64,000 nt of DNA, from NCBI GenBank assembly GCA_963783945.1, contig CAWAPS010000004.1:1-64000 (forward strand), written 5' to 3'. This stretch comes from CAWAPS01 sp963783945. Its GTDB lineage: Bacteria; Actinomycetota; Acidimicrobiia; Acidimicrobiales; Palsa-688. The stretch's first letter is position 1; each line of letters begins with the position of its first letter. Position numbers and translations under genes: made by a program. The notes beneath the pieces were generated by a model. The model made no database searches. It had not been told where the DNA came from and saw nothing but the letters and a program-made list of their open reading frames with translations. Shown here piece by piece: positions 45,090-53,950 of the stretch.

Positions 45090-45515
45090 GTGGCGTCCAT
45101 CCGTCCATCAACCTCAGACGCGGTCTTGGTCCGAACCGACTACTCGAACCAGCGGGACTGGGAGCTTCTTCTGGCGATGGCCCAGGCAGAGAGCGGGGAC
45201 GGTTTCAGAGCCTTCGTTGAAGTTGTCGACGACGCTGCTTTGGACGGGCTAGACCCGATCGGTATCCGCTCGGCCCTTCCCGAGGACTACGGACATAGTT
45301 TCGTCATCGTCGTAGACCGAAACTCGTTGATCTCGCCCGACCGTGCTTTGCTCGTCATCGACCTCCTTGATGACCCAGGGCGGACGTTCCGGGTTGTCCC
45401 GGCGGAACTCTGGGGCGTCGACAACAACCTGTCGATATCGAACATGTTCTTCTCGGACTTCGCTGACAGCGTCGATCCGGACGGCGTCTTCCGGGGCTTC
45501 CCGGAGCCACCCTGA
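45090..45515 (+). CDS. DUF6924 protein
   Basis: GTG start, 141 residues, intact. DAVLVRTDYSNQRDWELLLA, SPDRALLVIDLLDDPGRTFR, VVPAELWGVDNNLSISNMFF, ending DPDGVFRGFPEPP. The NNLSIxNMxFxDFAxxVDxDGVFRGF end is diagnostic of DUF6924. Function unknown. Confidence 0.72.
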   Translation: MASIRPSTSDAVLVRTDYSNQRDWELLLAMAQAESGDGFRAFVEVVDDAALDGLDPIGIRSALPEDYGHSFVIVVDRNSLISPDRALLVIDLLDDPGRTFRVVPAELWGVDNNLSISNMFFSDFADSVDPDGVFRGFPEPP

Positions 45516-45518
45516 CTG

Positions 45519-45601
45519 GCAGCAGATCGCGACTCGGCATGCTCATCACCGTGTGCGCGGGCTCCAGTCAGGATGGGCGTACGCAACTGTTCTGCGCTTC
45601 C
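45519..45601 (-). repeat. attC-like site
   Basis: Core CAGCAGATCG|CGACTCGGC, crossover 45529/45530; distal half CAACTGTTCTGCGC. Confidence 0.65.
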
Positions 45602-45857
45602 CGGCTATACGTGCGGTGATCCGCAGTACAGGGCCCATCAGGGGACGCCAGGGGTACACGTCGGGTCGCCCACTCCGGTCGTGGATCATCTTCAGTTCAC
45701 CCTCTTGGTCGGTGTAGATGTAACCGGCCACAACGCTGCCGTCGATCGAGGTTGCTGGATCCCCGACCCAGATCTCGACGAGGTACTCGCTGTCTAGGTA
45801 AGGCTCGACAGCTGCAATGGCTTCCGGCTGCCATCTCGCGGGCCACCGCCTAGTCAT
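45546..45857 (-). CDS. hypothetical protein
   Basis: ATG start, 103 residues. PEAIAAVEPYLDSEYLVEIW, VVAGYIYTDQEGELKMIHDR, LMGPVLRITARIAGKRRTV. Beta-rich and intact. The last 15 residues overlap the distal half-site. Beyond its start, 45930-46085 contains DNA related to the 22.8-kb small gene. Confidence 0.5.
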   Translation of the reverse strand: MTRRWPARWQPEAIAAVEPYLDSEYLVEIWVGDPATSIDGSVVAGYIYTDQEGELKMIHDRSGRPDVYPWRPLMGPVLRITARIAGKRRTVAYAHPDWSPRTR

Positions 45858-46075
45858 GCGGTAGGTCCTTCCTCACCGCTTCGGGTGGCAACATAATTCT
45901 CGATCTGCGCCTGCTCGGTAAAGCATGGCACGATTGCGGGGGCCGCCCCGAACGACAGTGCGGCGCTCACTGTCGGCGGTCGGGCGGTGGCCGACCAGAT
46001 TATGCGGGCAGATCGCCATCTGTCTCCCGGGTGTTCTGTCCGCAGGGCCCAAGCCAGGATAGTCCCAGCCGGCGA

Positions 46076-46155
46076 GCGCATCACGCCGACTCGGAGCGGC
46101 TTGTCGACGGCCGACGGGATCACGCTTGCGACCGCACTCACGTTCTTATGCGCCT
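46076..46155 (-). repeat. attC-like site
   Basis: Core GCGCATCACG|CCGACTCGGAGC, crossover 46085/46086; distal half CTCACGTTCTTATGCG. Confidence 0.65.
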
Positions 46156-46510
46156 ACTGGGAGCGGGCGTGGTCCTCAACGGCCTCGCAGGCCGCAGGCC
46201 AGTCCGGCAACTCTGTGGTCTTGGGATAAGGCGGTCTGTCCGGAGCCTGCTTGGGATAGGAAAGATGGACCTGAGCGAAGTGACCATCGCCGAGATCGAA
46301 GAGCGCGTCGTCGCAGTGATGGCACCTTGCAACCACCTTGGCGGACCGCCCGTGGAGCGGGTGGCCTGGGGCGACCTCGCGTTGGAGTTCTCGCTCCAGG
46401 GATCCTCTCAGACGTTCGACCTCCACGTCGCGGCCCCGAAGGTCCCACCAACTCTCGGGGAAGACGAAATCGTCCACATTCCGACGGTAGCCACCCCCGT
46501 TTGTGGCCAA
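46154..46510 (-). CDS. hypothetical protein with a CxxC pair
   Basis: TTG start (alternative GTG 33 bp in). NVDDFVFPESWWDLRGRDVE, LERELQREVAPGHPLHGRSA, KVVARCHHCDDALFDLGDG, HFAQVHLSYPKQAPDRPPYP. The ELxxEVxxGHPLxG...CxxCDDxLFxLxDG...VHL pattern is a known small family in actinobacteria, without assigned function. Same strand as its site, intact. Confidence 0.62.
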   Translation of the reverse strand: MATNGGGYRRNVDDFVFPESWWDLRGRDVEVERLRGSLERELQREVAPGHPLHGRSAKVVARCHHCDDALFDLGDGHFAQVHLSYPKQAPDRPPYPKTTELPDWPAACEAVEDHARSQ

Positions 46511-46588
46511 ACGATTCGCGAGCGGGTCGTCGGAGCTGGTCCGTAACCGGATGCGCCGCCGTTCTCAGCCCATGGCACACTTCACGGC

Positions 46589-47443
46589 ATGAGGGCTGAG
46601 GCCGTAACGCAGTTTCGGGGACCGGTGTCCGTCGCCGTGGAGGGTTGGACGGCGCTCGTTCAGCGGGGGCTGCCGCAAACGCTCGACTGGTTCATGGGGC
46701 ACGCCCAGCGCACCGACAGCTTCGACCTGGATGCGGATGACGGTGACTACTGCTTCGTGGCAGCCGGACGGACCGGGAAGATTCCTAGTGTGGCGGTCGC
46801 TCAGACGTACCGGCCTTCGCAGGGAGGCTTTGACCCGGGCATCGCTCTGATCTCGGAGACTCAGCGGCTGTTCGTTGGTGCCGGCACCCGACTCCTCGCA
46901 TACGACTTGGATCACGCCGAGCTTCTTTGGGAGGACGAAGCAGACACGGGATTCTGGAACTGGTCGGTCTACCCGACAGTCGTGCTGATGTCAGCCGAGC
47001 TGGAGTTCGCGGCCTGGGATTGCTCTGGGCGGAAGCTATGGAGCCGCTTCGTAGAGCCTCCGTGGGAGTTCACTGTCGTGGGTGACCGCGTCCGACTGGA
47101 CGTGATGGGCAAGGTAAGCGAGTTCGCGCTCGATGGACGGCTGAAAGCCGCTCCCTCGGTCGGCCCGAACGATTCATCTGCGCTCGTCGACGGCGACGCC
47201 AGAGCCCGCGAGAGGACGCCGCCAGATCGACGGGTCCGCCACCGCCGTAGCAGTCCTAGTGGACAAGCTGGCCAGCGCCGAAAGTCCCGCCAGGGCGCCG
47301 GAGTTCGTTGGTGTGTGTTCTGTATCGCAGTCTCCCGGCGAAGGGCGGCCAGCGCGGCGCCCGGGATCGATTCTCGCGCTGGGTTCGACCCGGGCCGAGG
47401 CCGCCGACGCGCGGCATGGAGCGTTATGTCGCTGCCGAGGTGA
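46589..47443 (+). CDS. beta-rich hypothetical protein (3' end uncertain)
   Basis: ATG start. QRTDSFDLDADDGDYCFVAA, ALISETQRLFVGAGTRLLAY, ELLWEDEADTGFWNWSVYP, ELEFAAWDCSGRKLWSRFVE, WEFTVVGDRVRLDVMGKVSE. Repeated W-containing strands recall a beta-propeller-like or PQQ-like repeat. Beyond about residue 205 the frame crosses a site and becomes Arg-rich, so the native end is near 47210. Confidence 0.55.
   Translation: MRAEAVTQFRGPVSVAVEGWTALVQRGLPQTLDWFMGHAQRTDSFDLDADDGDYCFVAAGRTGKIPSVAVAQTYRPSQGGFDPGIALISETQRLFVGAGTRLLAYDLDHAELLWEDEADTGFWNWSVYPTVVLMSAELEFAAWDCSGRKLWSRFVEPPWEFTVVGDRVRLDVMGKVSEFALDGRLKAAPSVGPNDSSALVDGDARARERTPPDRRVRHRRSSPSGQAGQRRKSRQGAGVRWCVFCIAVSRRRAASAAPGIDSRAGFDPGRGRRRAAWSVMSLPR
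47221..47325 (-). repeat. attC-like site
   Basis: Core CGCCGCCAGATCG|ACGGGTCC, crossover 47229/47230; distal half GGTGTGTGTTCTGTATCG. The 140 bp to the next crossover hold no gene. Confidence 0.55.
47359..47432 (-). repeat. attC-like site
   Basis: Core GCCCGGGATCG|ATTCTCGCGC, crossover 47369/47370; distal half ATGGAGCGTTATGTCG. Confidence 0.62.
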
Positions 47444-47702
47444 AGTGCGGGGAACCGCGACGCTGCCAGTCTGTCCGGTAGTCATCGACGGACACGGGCG
47501 CGGCTGTGCCGGGATTGTCATCGTTTCCAAACCCGAATCCGCAGTTCGGACATACCTCGTACAAGGGACGGCCGAGCAGATCCTCGTAAGGCGGTGAAAG
47601 CATGGCGTCCGCCGGCCGGGGCCAGGTCTCGTATGGCTTCACAGTCAGTTCCTCGGACGAGCAAACAGGGCAGGCGATAGGGCAGGCGATCGCGGCGGCC
47701 AC
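47424..47702 (-). CDS. small zinc-ribbon protein
   Basis: 92 residues. ACPVCSSEELTVKPYETWP, MLSPPYEDLLGRPLYEVCPN, CGFGFGNDDNPGTAAPVSVD, DYRTDWQRRGSPHF. Two CxxC pairs and the LGRPxYEVCPxCGFxFGNDDNPG core match a small conserved zinc-ribbon family of unknown function. Its stop lies inside the distal half-site of the flanking site. Confidence 0.68.
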   Translation of the reverse strand: MAAAIACPIACPVCSSEELTVKPYETWPRPADAMLSPPYEDLLGRPLYEVCPNCGFGFGNDDNPGTAAPVSVDDYRTDWQRRGSPHFTSAAT

Positions 47703-47724
47703 GCATACCAGTTTGACTCATCGA

Positions 47725-47812
47725 CGACCGCCGAGATCGCCGATCATTTCCCTAGCGACGAAGCTGCGAACCGTGCGAGGAACGCTCGGGACAGAGCGTT
47801 ATGGGCCCCGTC
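47725..47812 (-). repeat. attC-like site
   Basis: Core GCCGAGATCG|CCGATCATTTCC, crossover 47739/47740; distal half GACAGAGCGTTATGG. Confidence 0.66.
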
Positions 47813-47825
47813 CTAGCCTGACGGT

Positions 47826-48041
47826 GTGCCCTACCGCGACTTCGTGCAGGCTCACCACGACGTGGGAAGAGCGCGGTGCTCAGCTTCCACTGTGCTGACA
47901 GTGTCCGACGAGGGCACCGTCGCAGTCATCTGCAACCTTCCCGCTGAGCACCTTGGGAAGCACGCCGCTGACATTGTGCCCCTCGCGAAGGATGGCATAA
48001 CGCAGTTCGGGTCCGTGACGACCGTCGAATGGAACCCGTAG
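47826..48041 (+). CDS. small hypothetical protein
   Basis: GTG start, 71 residues: STVLTVSDEGTVAVICNLPA, EHLGKHAADIVPLAKDGITQ, ending SVTTVEWNP. A compact one-domain pattern with CNxPAEHxGxH, perhaps metal-binding. Intact. Confidence 0.52.
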   Translation: MPYRDFVQAHHDVGRARCSASTVLTVSDEGTVAVICNLPAEHLGKHAADIVPLAKDGITQFGSVTTVEWNP

Positions 48042-48060
48042 ACGTGCAAGGCTGGTCAGC

Positions 48061-48142
48061 TTGCGCCGATCGCCGAATCTCGGGCGGTCAGACTCGGCCA
48101 CCGTCATCGCAGCGGGAACGCAATACGGAATGTTCTGGGCGA
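48061..48142 (-). repeat. attC-like site
   Basis: Core GCGCCGATCG|CCGAATCTCGG, crossover 48072/48073; distal half ATACGGAATGTTCTGGG. Confidence 0.68.
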
Positions 48143-48145
48143 GAC

Positions 48146-48511
48146 CTAGAACGTCATCGCCTCGTACCCCCGCTCGATCCGCGTGACCCGGTGGCTGACC
48201 TCAAAGCCACTCTCCCGGAGGCTCGAAAGGATCTTCCGCCGCTTCCAGATCGGGAAGCTAGCTAGGACCGACCGCTCGCCGTTAGAGACCACGATCGAAC
48301 AGTTCATCCAGGGTGGAAGCAAGCGAGCAGTGTAGGCGGTGACCTTCGAGCCGCGGTGCTCGACAATGTCGGTTTTGGCCAATTGTCCGGTCAGGGCACC
48401 TGTCCTCAACTCCAAGTGGTCAGGTCCGATTAGAAGGCGACCACTGCCCCCAACGTTCCGGACAACTGCACCGACGTTGAACTCCCTAGTTGACCGGATC
48501 ACGCCGTCTAT
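48146..48511 (-). CDS. PH-like hypothetical protein
   Basis: ATG at 48511, 121 residues. VRNVGGSGRLLIGPDHLELR, TGALTGQLAKTDIVEHRGSK, FPIWKRRKILSSLRESGFEV. A string of short strands followed by one helix fits a PH/GRAM-type fold. No membrane segment. Classical orientation, intact. Confidence 0.52.
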   Translation of the reverse strand: MDGVIRSTREFNVGAVVRNVGGSGRLLIGPDHLELRTGALTGQLAKTDIVEHRGSKVTAYTARLLPPWMNCSIVVSNGERSVLASFPIWKRRKILSSLRESGFEVSHRVTRIERGYEAMTF

Positions 48512-48530
48512 CATGCCGCGCCCGCCAGGC

Positions 48531-48612
48531 GCGCCCCTATCGCCGAACCCGTGCTGCTCCAACATCGCTTGGCCGTTGTTCCGAACGACGCAAGACGGAT
48601 CGTTCTGCGTTC
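48531..48612 (-). repeat. attC-like site
   Basis: Core GCCCCTATCG|CCGAACCCGTG, crossover 48542/48543; distal half AAGACGGATCGTTCTGCG. Confidence 0.7.
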
Positions 48613-48819
48613 ACGGTCCATCCGCCTGGCGCGGTCTAAAGCTCGACAACGGGCATCACCGCCTGCGGAACGGCGCAGCCCGCCCACTCAGCCCTTTCAG
48701 CGAGAACTGTCCTGTGTCAGGATGGAGCATCACGGCAGATGTTGGGCGAAAGGGGCCATAGCGATGAGTTGCCCGGTAGTCAACGACAAGCGCCGGATCG
48801 CTGTCGGGGAGGAGGCCGA

Positions 48820-50077
48820 GTGACAAGATTGGCTAGACCCCCACTCGCCCGCGGCGGTGCCGATAGGGTCTCGACCCATCCACCAGCGGCCCGAACAGCC
48901 AGCTCCCTGACGAGCGTTGATGCCCTTTTAACTCTGCAACGCTCAGCAGGAAACCGGGCAGTCACCCACCTGCTGCGCCAACTCCCGCCCGTGGCGGTGC
49001 AGCGAAAGCTCAGCTATACCCCGGCCCAGCTGGACGCGGAACGGTCGGTGTTCGGCCGGGTGAAGGGGGCCCGCACCAAGGACACGCTGTTCCAGATCAC
49101 TGAGACTCTTCGGCTCTACCACCGAGCCGTAGGTGGCGAAGCCGAGAGTGTGCTGCTTCAGGCCCTTATCGGGTTGAGCCAGAGGTACAAGCAGCGGCAC
49201 CCGCTGAGCGAAAAGAACAATGCCAAGGCGTCAGCTGTGGATGACCTAGAGGAAGCCGCCAAGGTAGAGCTAATCAAACTGCAGGCAATGCAGGACTATA
49301 TGCGTGACTTGTCAACTCCGATGGTGCCGAAGCCGGGATCGGCGAACAAACAACACAACCCGGCGTTTACGCATATGGAAGGAATTTCAGCCGGCCTCCC
49401 CGAACAGGCCAAGGAAATGGTGGCTGGTAGAGGTCAAGGGAGTGAGGAGTACCGCCGGACCACCAAGGAGCTCCATCGCCGCGACCGGTATTTCGGAGGC
49501 CGAAGTCACCGCCATCCTGCTATTTGCTGGCAACGACTACAAGTACATGAACCCGGCGACGGCAAGCAGCTGGACATGGATGGCGAAGATGAAGTCGGAA
49601 TTGTCGCCGCCGCCTCAGGAAATCGATCCGAAAACGACGAAGGACGATCCCAAACACCAACAGGATGAGAAGCTCTTCAATAGTTTCCGTGAGCAGGGCG
49701 GACTGCATGCCGCGGTGGCCATGTCGGGATTGGCGAAGCTGCCGGTCATTAACGGACTCATCTACCGGGGAACTGGAGAGGCGCGTGATAAGATTGCGAA
49801 GGCTGGTGACGTGATCAACGTGACGGCCATCCAGAGCTGGAGCCAGAGAAAGGAGACGGCGGAGTCGTTCACGGGTGGAGGCGAGGTCCGAGTGGTGTAC
49901 AAAATGAACACGACACGAGCCCGCAACATCGTCCCCCTCAAGGGCCCAGAAGCGGAAGGGCTCGAGCCCGAGTGGGTCCTTATGCCGGGTAACTCGTATC
50001 AAGTCGATTCCGTCGAGCCTGGCTCCAGATTTTTTAACTATAAGGTCACTATGGTGCACTGCACCGAGTTGTCCTGA
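48820..50077 (+). CDS. eCIS-type effector with ADP-ribosyltransferase-like C-terminus (one frameshift)
   Basis: GTG start behind GGGGAGGAGG. The N-terminus has VDALLTLQRSAGNRAVTHLL, the LQRxAGNxAV motif found on cargo of extracellular contractile injection systems. The middle is helical. After a frame change near 49488 the C-terminus has VINGLIYRGTGEARDKIAKA with the R, VINVTAIQSWSQRKETAES with the S-x-S, and EGLEPEWVLMPGNSYQV with E-x-E. This is the R-S-E signature of ART exotoxins. About 419 residues. No eCIS genes are in the window. Confidence 0.68.
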
Positions 50078-50685
50078 TTGAGTCACTCCTGGTTGAGCTG
50101 TCCTGGTTGAACTCGCGCACCGTCTCGCCGCCAAGAGACGGACAGCGCCGTCGACCTGCTGCTATGCGTTAGTTGAGCGTCTCTATTGACCCCTGATCAG
50201 CACTGATAATGCTGAGCCGCCTGGTTCGATTCCACCTGTGTCAACACGGGTTTTGAAACTGACCGGGTGCACCCTGACAGGGCCTTCGCCAAGATCATCA
50301 GTGGCTCTGGTGAACGCGATCCGCGTCCGACGTGAGATCAGCGTCGGCGGCAGGTCTACGAACGCAAGGAGCACGTTCTGTCGAAGTGTCGGCCGTCTGG
50401 GTCAAGGTTCTCGATGGCCGTCCGAGGCACGACGCATATGGCATCTGGGTGGCTACCGTACCGCCGGGCTCGTCGGAACTGGGCCACGCCCCGATCGACG
50501 GTGATGCCGCGCCTGCCCACGACCGGCGCGGCAGGCATGGAGCACAGATCGTGGATGCAGAACTATCGGCGGCACCGGGCGCGTCCTGGCCCTGGCAAGA
50601 TCCTCCTCCCCGCCATCGACCCGGCCGAGATCGCCGAGTTGGCACTGGCTTCGAGCGAGTCTGTCAGAGTGTCGACCCGGCCAGA
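50078..50685. other. cassette segment with unresolved coding content
   Basis: Fragments in different frames look coding: NTGFETDRVHPDRAFAKIIS at about 50240, VWVKVLDGRPRHDAYGIWVA at about 50395 and ILLPAIDPAEIAELALASSE at about 50610. They may be pieces of one frameshifted plus-strand gene, but I cannot join them with confidence. A weak site may lie at 50125-50175 (GACAGCGCCGTCGACC and CTATGCG). Confidence 0.3.
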
Positions 50686-50702
50686 TCATTGGCTAGGCGC
50701 CG
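50620..50702 (-). repeat. attC-like site
   Basis: Core GGCCGAGATCG|CCGAGTTGGC, crossover 50633/50634; distal half GGCCAGATCATTGGC, weak. Confidence 0.5.
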
Positions 50703-51024
50703 TGTCCCCGATCCGCAGGCGGTTGCCATCGGGATCTACGAGGTGAACCTCCCGACCCCATGGCTGTTCCAGTATTTCGCCATCGAACTCCCGAGCCACT
50801 GCCTCAAGGTCGTCGACTCGAAGGTACACGAGTATGTCTTGGCTGGCGTCACCTGTGTGCTCGGACAGGAACAGCCGGGCGCCTCCGTTCCGGGCAAGAG
50901 ATACAAATGCCGGGAAACCTGGCTCAAACCTGTGCTCCCACTCCTGTGCGTACCCTAGCCGTCGATACCACGAGGTTGACGCAGCTGCTTCGACGATTCG
51001 TAGAACTGGTATGGCTTCTTCCAC
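50686..51024 (-). CDS. VOC-family protein (glyoxalase/bleomycin-resistance type)
   Basis: GTG at 51024, 112 residues. EAIPVLRIVEAAASTSWYRR, LGYAQEWEHRFEPGFPAFVS, NGGARLFLSEHTGDASQDIL, VYLRVDDLEAVAREFDGE, WGREVHLVDPDGNRLRIG. A complete beta-alpha-beta-beta-beta pair, as in Ble-like drug-binding proteins. Binding of a specific antibiotic cannot be deduced. Intact, classical orientation. Confidence 0.78.
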   Translation of the reverse strand: MEEAIPVLRIVEAAASTSWYRRLGYAQEWEHRFEPGFPAFVSLARNGGARLFLSEHTGDASQDILVYLRVDDLEAVAREFDGEILEQPWGREVHLVDPDGNRLRIGDTAPSQ

Positions 51025-51153
51025 GAGTCCACAATGACCGATCTGGGACGGAGCCGTGGCGGTCACCGCCGGGCTCTCCGGTCGAAGCAGACGGTCTAGC
51101 GCTTTCCGCCCTCGTCAGCAACACCACTGGCAGGGGTGGTGGCGCGCGCCCGC

Positions 51154-51551
51154 TCAGGGTTCACCGACCTGGAGGTATCCGCCAGTTCGCCCGACCGCCC
51201 GCTCCTGGGCAAGAGGATCACGCCTTCGCCGGTCAGGGTCCCCGATCTCCCAGCAATCCGGCTCGCTTCCCGATTGGCGCCGGAACTCGATCACAGCCAC
51301 CGCCCAAGCGATGCGTGACTCGCCGTTTCGCAGAACTTCCAGAGCTCCTTTGCCGAGCGGCTGTAGTGGTAGATGACCTGGTCGAGCTCGAAGGAGTCGA
51401 TCTCGCCGCGGTCGAACCGGGCGAAACCCTCCCGGACGTGCTCTTGGAGATTTCGCAGCTGCTCTTGGTGGTAGGCGAAGACCATCTCGGTATCGGCCTT
51501 GCTGCGCGCTCGCTCTTCGCCAGCTCCGGAGTCACCGCCTAGCGAAGCCAC
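51154..51551 (-). CDS. conserved hypothetical protein (frameshifted)
   Basis: VFAYHQEQLRNLQEHVREGF, ARFDRGEIDSFELDQVIYHY, SRSAKELWKFCETASHA, then in another frame from about 51310 WAVAVIEFRRQSGSEPDCWE. The QLxxLQxHVxxGFxxYDxGxIDxFELDxVIxxYxRSAxELWKFC block is a recurring helical family. Function unknown. Start at the GTG at 51551. Confidence 0.55.
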
Positions 51552-51691
51552 CGCCAAACGTACCAACGCCAAGCGCCTATGTCGACGTCCCTGGCACCGA
51601 ACAGCTCCCACGCCTCGAGAGATCGGACACCCAGACTGCCCGGTTCAACCGTTGACAATCCGCGCTCCTCGAAAGAACCGGCCGGAGACGT

Positions 51692-51772
51692 GTACTAGCG
51701 AGCAGAGCGCCGAATCCGTCGCGGCCGTACCTGGAGCCGCGTATCCGAGATGCGCTGTCGTTACGCGCTTCA
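51692..51772 (-). repeat. attC-like site
   Basis: Core GAGCAGAGCG|CCGAATCCGTCG, crossover 51709/51710; distal half GCTGTCGTTACGCGC. An internal stem CGCGGC/GCCGCG lies between the halves. Confidence 0.68.
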
Positions 51773-51827
51773 TGCGGCGTCGAGTTTCAGCCCGGCGTGG
51801 TAGGGCGCCGATTGACTCGGAGCCCGC

Positions 51828-52073
51828 TCATGGAGGCGGCTCAGGTTTCTTGGGCCTCACGTCCGTGTAGGTCCAGCCGCCTCCACCATGACCAGTGAGC
51901 AAGTATGCGAAATGTCTCGCAGCAAGCAACCCCATAAGGGCCACGAGAGCCCAGAACACGACGCTCACAATCCCCGAGGTCGCCAAGGCCACGATCACGA
52001 GCGGGATCGCGATGACGACCCAGAACACTGTGCTACAGCCGGAGCCAGTCTGATAGCTGCGGGACGGGACCAA
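51828..52073 (-). CDS. two-helix membrane protein
   Basis: MVPSRSYQTGSGCSTVFW, then VVIAIPLVIVALATSGIVSV and VFWALVALMGLLAARHFAYL, tail GHGGGGWTYTDVRPKKPEPP. 81 residues, intact, classical orientation. Function unknown. Confidence 0.58.
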   Translation of the reverse strand: MVPSRSYQTGSGCSTVFWVVIAIPLVIVALATSGIVSVVFWALVALMGLLAARHFAYLLTGHGGGGWTYTDVRPKKPEPPP

Positions 52074-52192
52074 GAGATGGTTCGGAAGACGGGTCGAACC
52101 GGACCCTCCTCGCTCTCGGATCGCTTGTGGCGCACCCGACCTACCCTAGCTGTGACCCGACGCCGCATCCGTCTTGCCAAAGCCACAGATCG

Positions 52193-53728
52193 ATGCTCCT
52201 AGGGATGTCAAGGGGTCATTTTCGGTTTCTTTCGGTTGGGTCGTCGGCGGGGGTTGCGGCAAGACAGGGATGGGCCAGCGTGGGCAAGCTCTTAGTAGGC
52301 CAGCTGGTCCCCGTCGACGAGATCTTGAGGGGGTGGCGGCGGGTCGACAGATCGTTCTAAGGACAAGCCGTTAGGGCTGTCAGCCGATTCTCGGGTCAGG
52401 CCCGCCGCCAGATGTGCGCTGGTTTAGACGGCGGCGATGATGTAGTGGTAGACCTCGCGGGCGACGTAGCGCTTGAGGACCCGGATGATCTCTTTCTTGG
52501 ACGGCCCTTCTTGGTGCGCCGTTCCACGTAGGCGCGGTGCGGGGGTCGGAGCTCATGCGGGTGATGACGATGTGCCACAGGGCGGCGTTGGCTTGGCGGT
52601 TACCGCCGGGGTTGAGCCGGTGCCGGGTGACCTTGCCCGATGACGCTTCGATGGGGGCGACGCCGCACAGCCGGGCCCAGGCGGCCTCGGAGCGCAGCCG
52701 TTCGGGGTTGTCGCCGGCGGCCACCAGCAGGGCGGCGGCGCTGTCGATTGCCGACCCCGTAGAGCGCCAGCAGGCCGGCGCGGTCTCGGCGAGCAGTTGG
52801 TCGAGGAGCCGGTCGAGTGCGGTTGCGTCTCGGCGTCGAGAGCGAGGACGCGCCGGCCGAGGGTGCGAGGGCGGTCTTGGTCGCGTAGGTGACCGGGTCG
52901 CTGCCGGCCCTGGGTCGCATGGCGGCCGCCTGCTTGGCCGATCAGGCGGCGAGAAACGCCTTGCAGCGACTGGCGGATCTCCTCGGGGGCAGTGAACCCG
53001 AGATGGCGGATCTGGTTCAGCGCAGCGATCTTCGATGACCTGCGCCGAGCGCTTGGCCACCATCAACGCCCGGATCGCTTCCACGTTCCCGTCCCTGGTC
53101 TTGGCCGCCCCCAGCTGACGCTGACCCTGCGCAGCCCGGGCCGCCTCGATGGCGTCGACCGTGTCGGACTTGCCCTTACGCCGGCGCTCCTGACGGTTGG
53201 GGCGGTCGACCTCGACCACCTCCACGCCGGCCTCGGCGCAAGAGCGGGCCAGGCGCGCCCCATACGAGCCGGTGCCCTCCACACCGACCTGGCCACCGGC
53301 GACCGAAGTCGCTCAACCACCCCAACAGCGCTCGTTGCCCTGCCGCCGTGGTCGGGAACGACTCCACCCCCAACAGGCCCCCGATGCCGTCCAAGACCGC
53401 GGCCACATTCAGGTCCAGATGCGTGTCCACACCACCAGTCACCCGGCGCGAGGTATCTACCATTGTCACGGCCATCCCTTCCTTTCATCTGTGGGTTCGG
53501 GATGGCGCCGCCGCCTTCGTGCGGCACGGTGGATCGTCCTGTTCCCGCAGGGCGATCCGCCACACTCAAACGACAGGCCACCACCTCGGGCCCGGCCGAC
53601 AACGCTCTTCACAGACAGGCTGACCGTCAACCTGCTTCTAAGTCAGACCAGACCGAGGCAAGCTGACCGTAACTCCCACCAACCATCAACTGGTGGATGC
53701 CCGATCAGCTCTACCTACATTCTCCGTG
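52193..53728 (-). mobile_element. IS110/IS1111-type element, copy 4 (diverged)
   Basis: 1536 bp with the same ends ATGCTCCTAGGGATG and ATTCTCCGTG, but clearly more diverged from copies 1-3 across the transposase. The host half ACAGATCG is identical to the 8-base segment in the element's downstream non-coding region. Confidence 0.9.
52424..53463 (-). pseudogene. IS110-family DEDD transposase, copy 4 (several frameshifts)
   Basis: MVDTSRRVTGGVDTHLDLN, KGKSDTVDAIEAARAAQGQR and LNPGGNRQANAALWHIVITR are present, but at least five frame changes separate the blocks. More decayed or more error-affected than the other copies. Probably an older insertion. Confidence 0.82.
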
Positions 53729-53950
53729 CCGACTATGCACTCCTGCGAGGGCGAACGGAGGCTGTCACCGTTCTGATCTGCGTGCGCGTTCTGGCGCGGT
53801 GCGCCCTTTCGTGGTGCTCTGCAGAGCACGGAATGGACGCCTCTTCTGCGTCCCGCGCTCGGATCTGGCGGAGCTGCAGGTGGTCAGAGATTTAGTCGCG
53901 GTACTATCTGCTTGGCTCGGTTGTCGTCGCCGATCGAACGGAGACTGTGA

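Larger units (their letters stand above)
52183..53790 (-). repeat. attC-like site interrupted by IS110 copy 4
   Basis: Left half AAGCCACAGATCG (to 52192), right half CCGACTATGCACTCC (from 53729); distal half CACCGTTCTGATCTGCG at about 53770. Confidence 0.65.
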
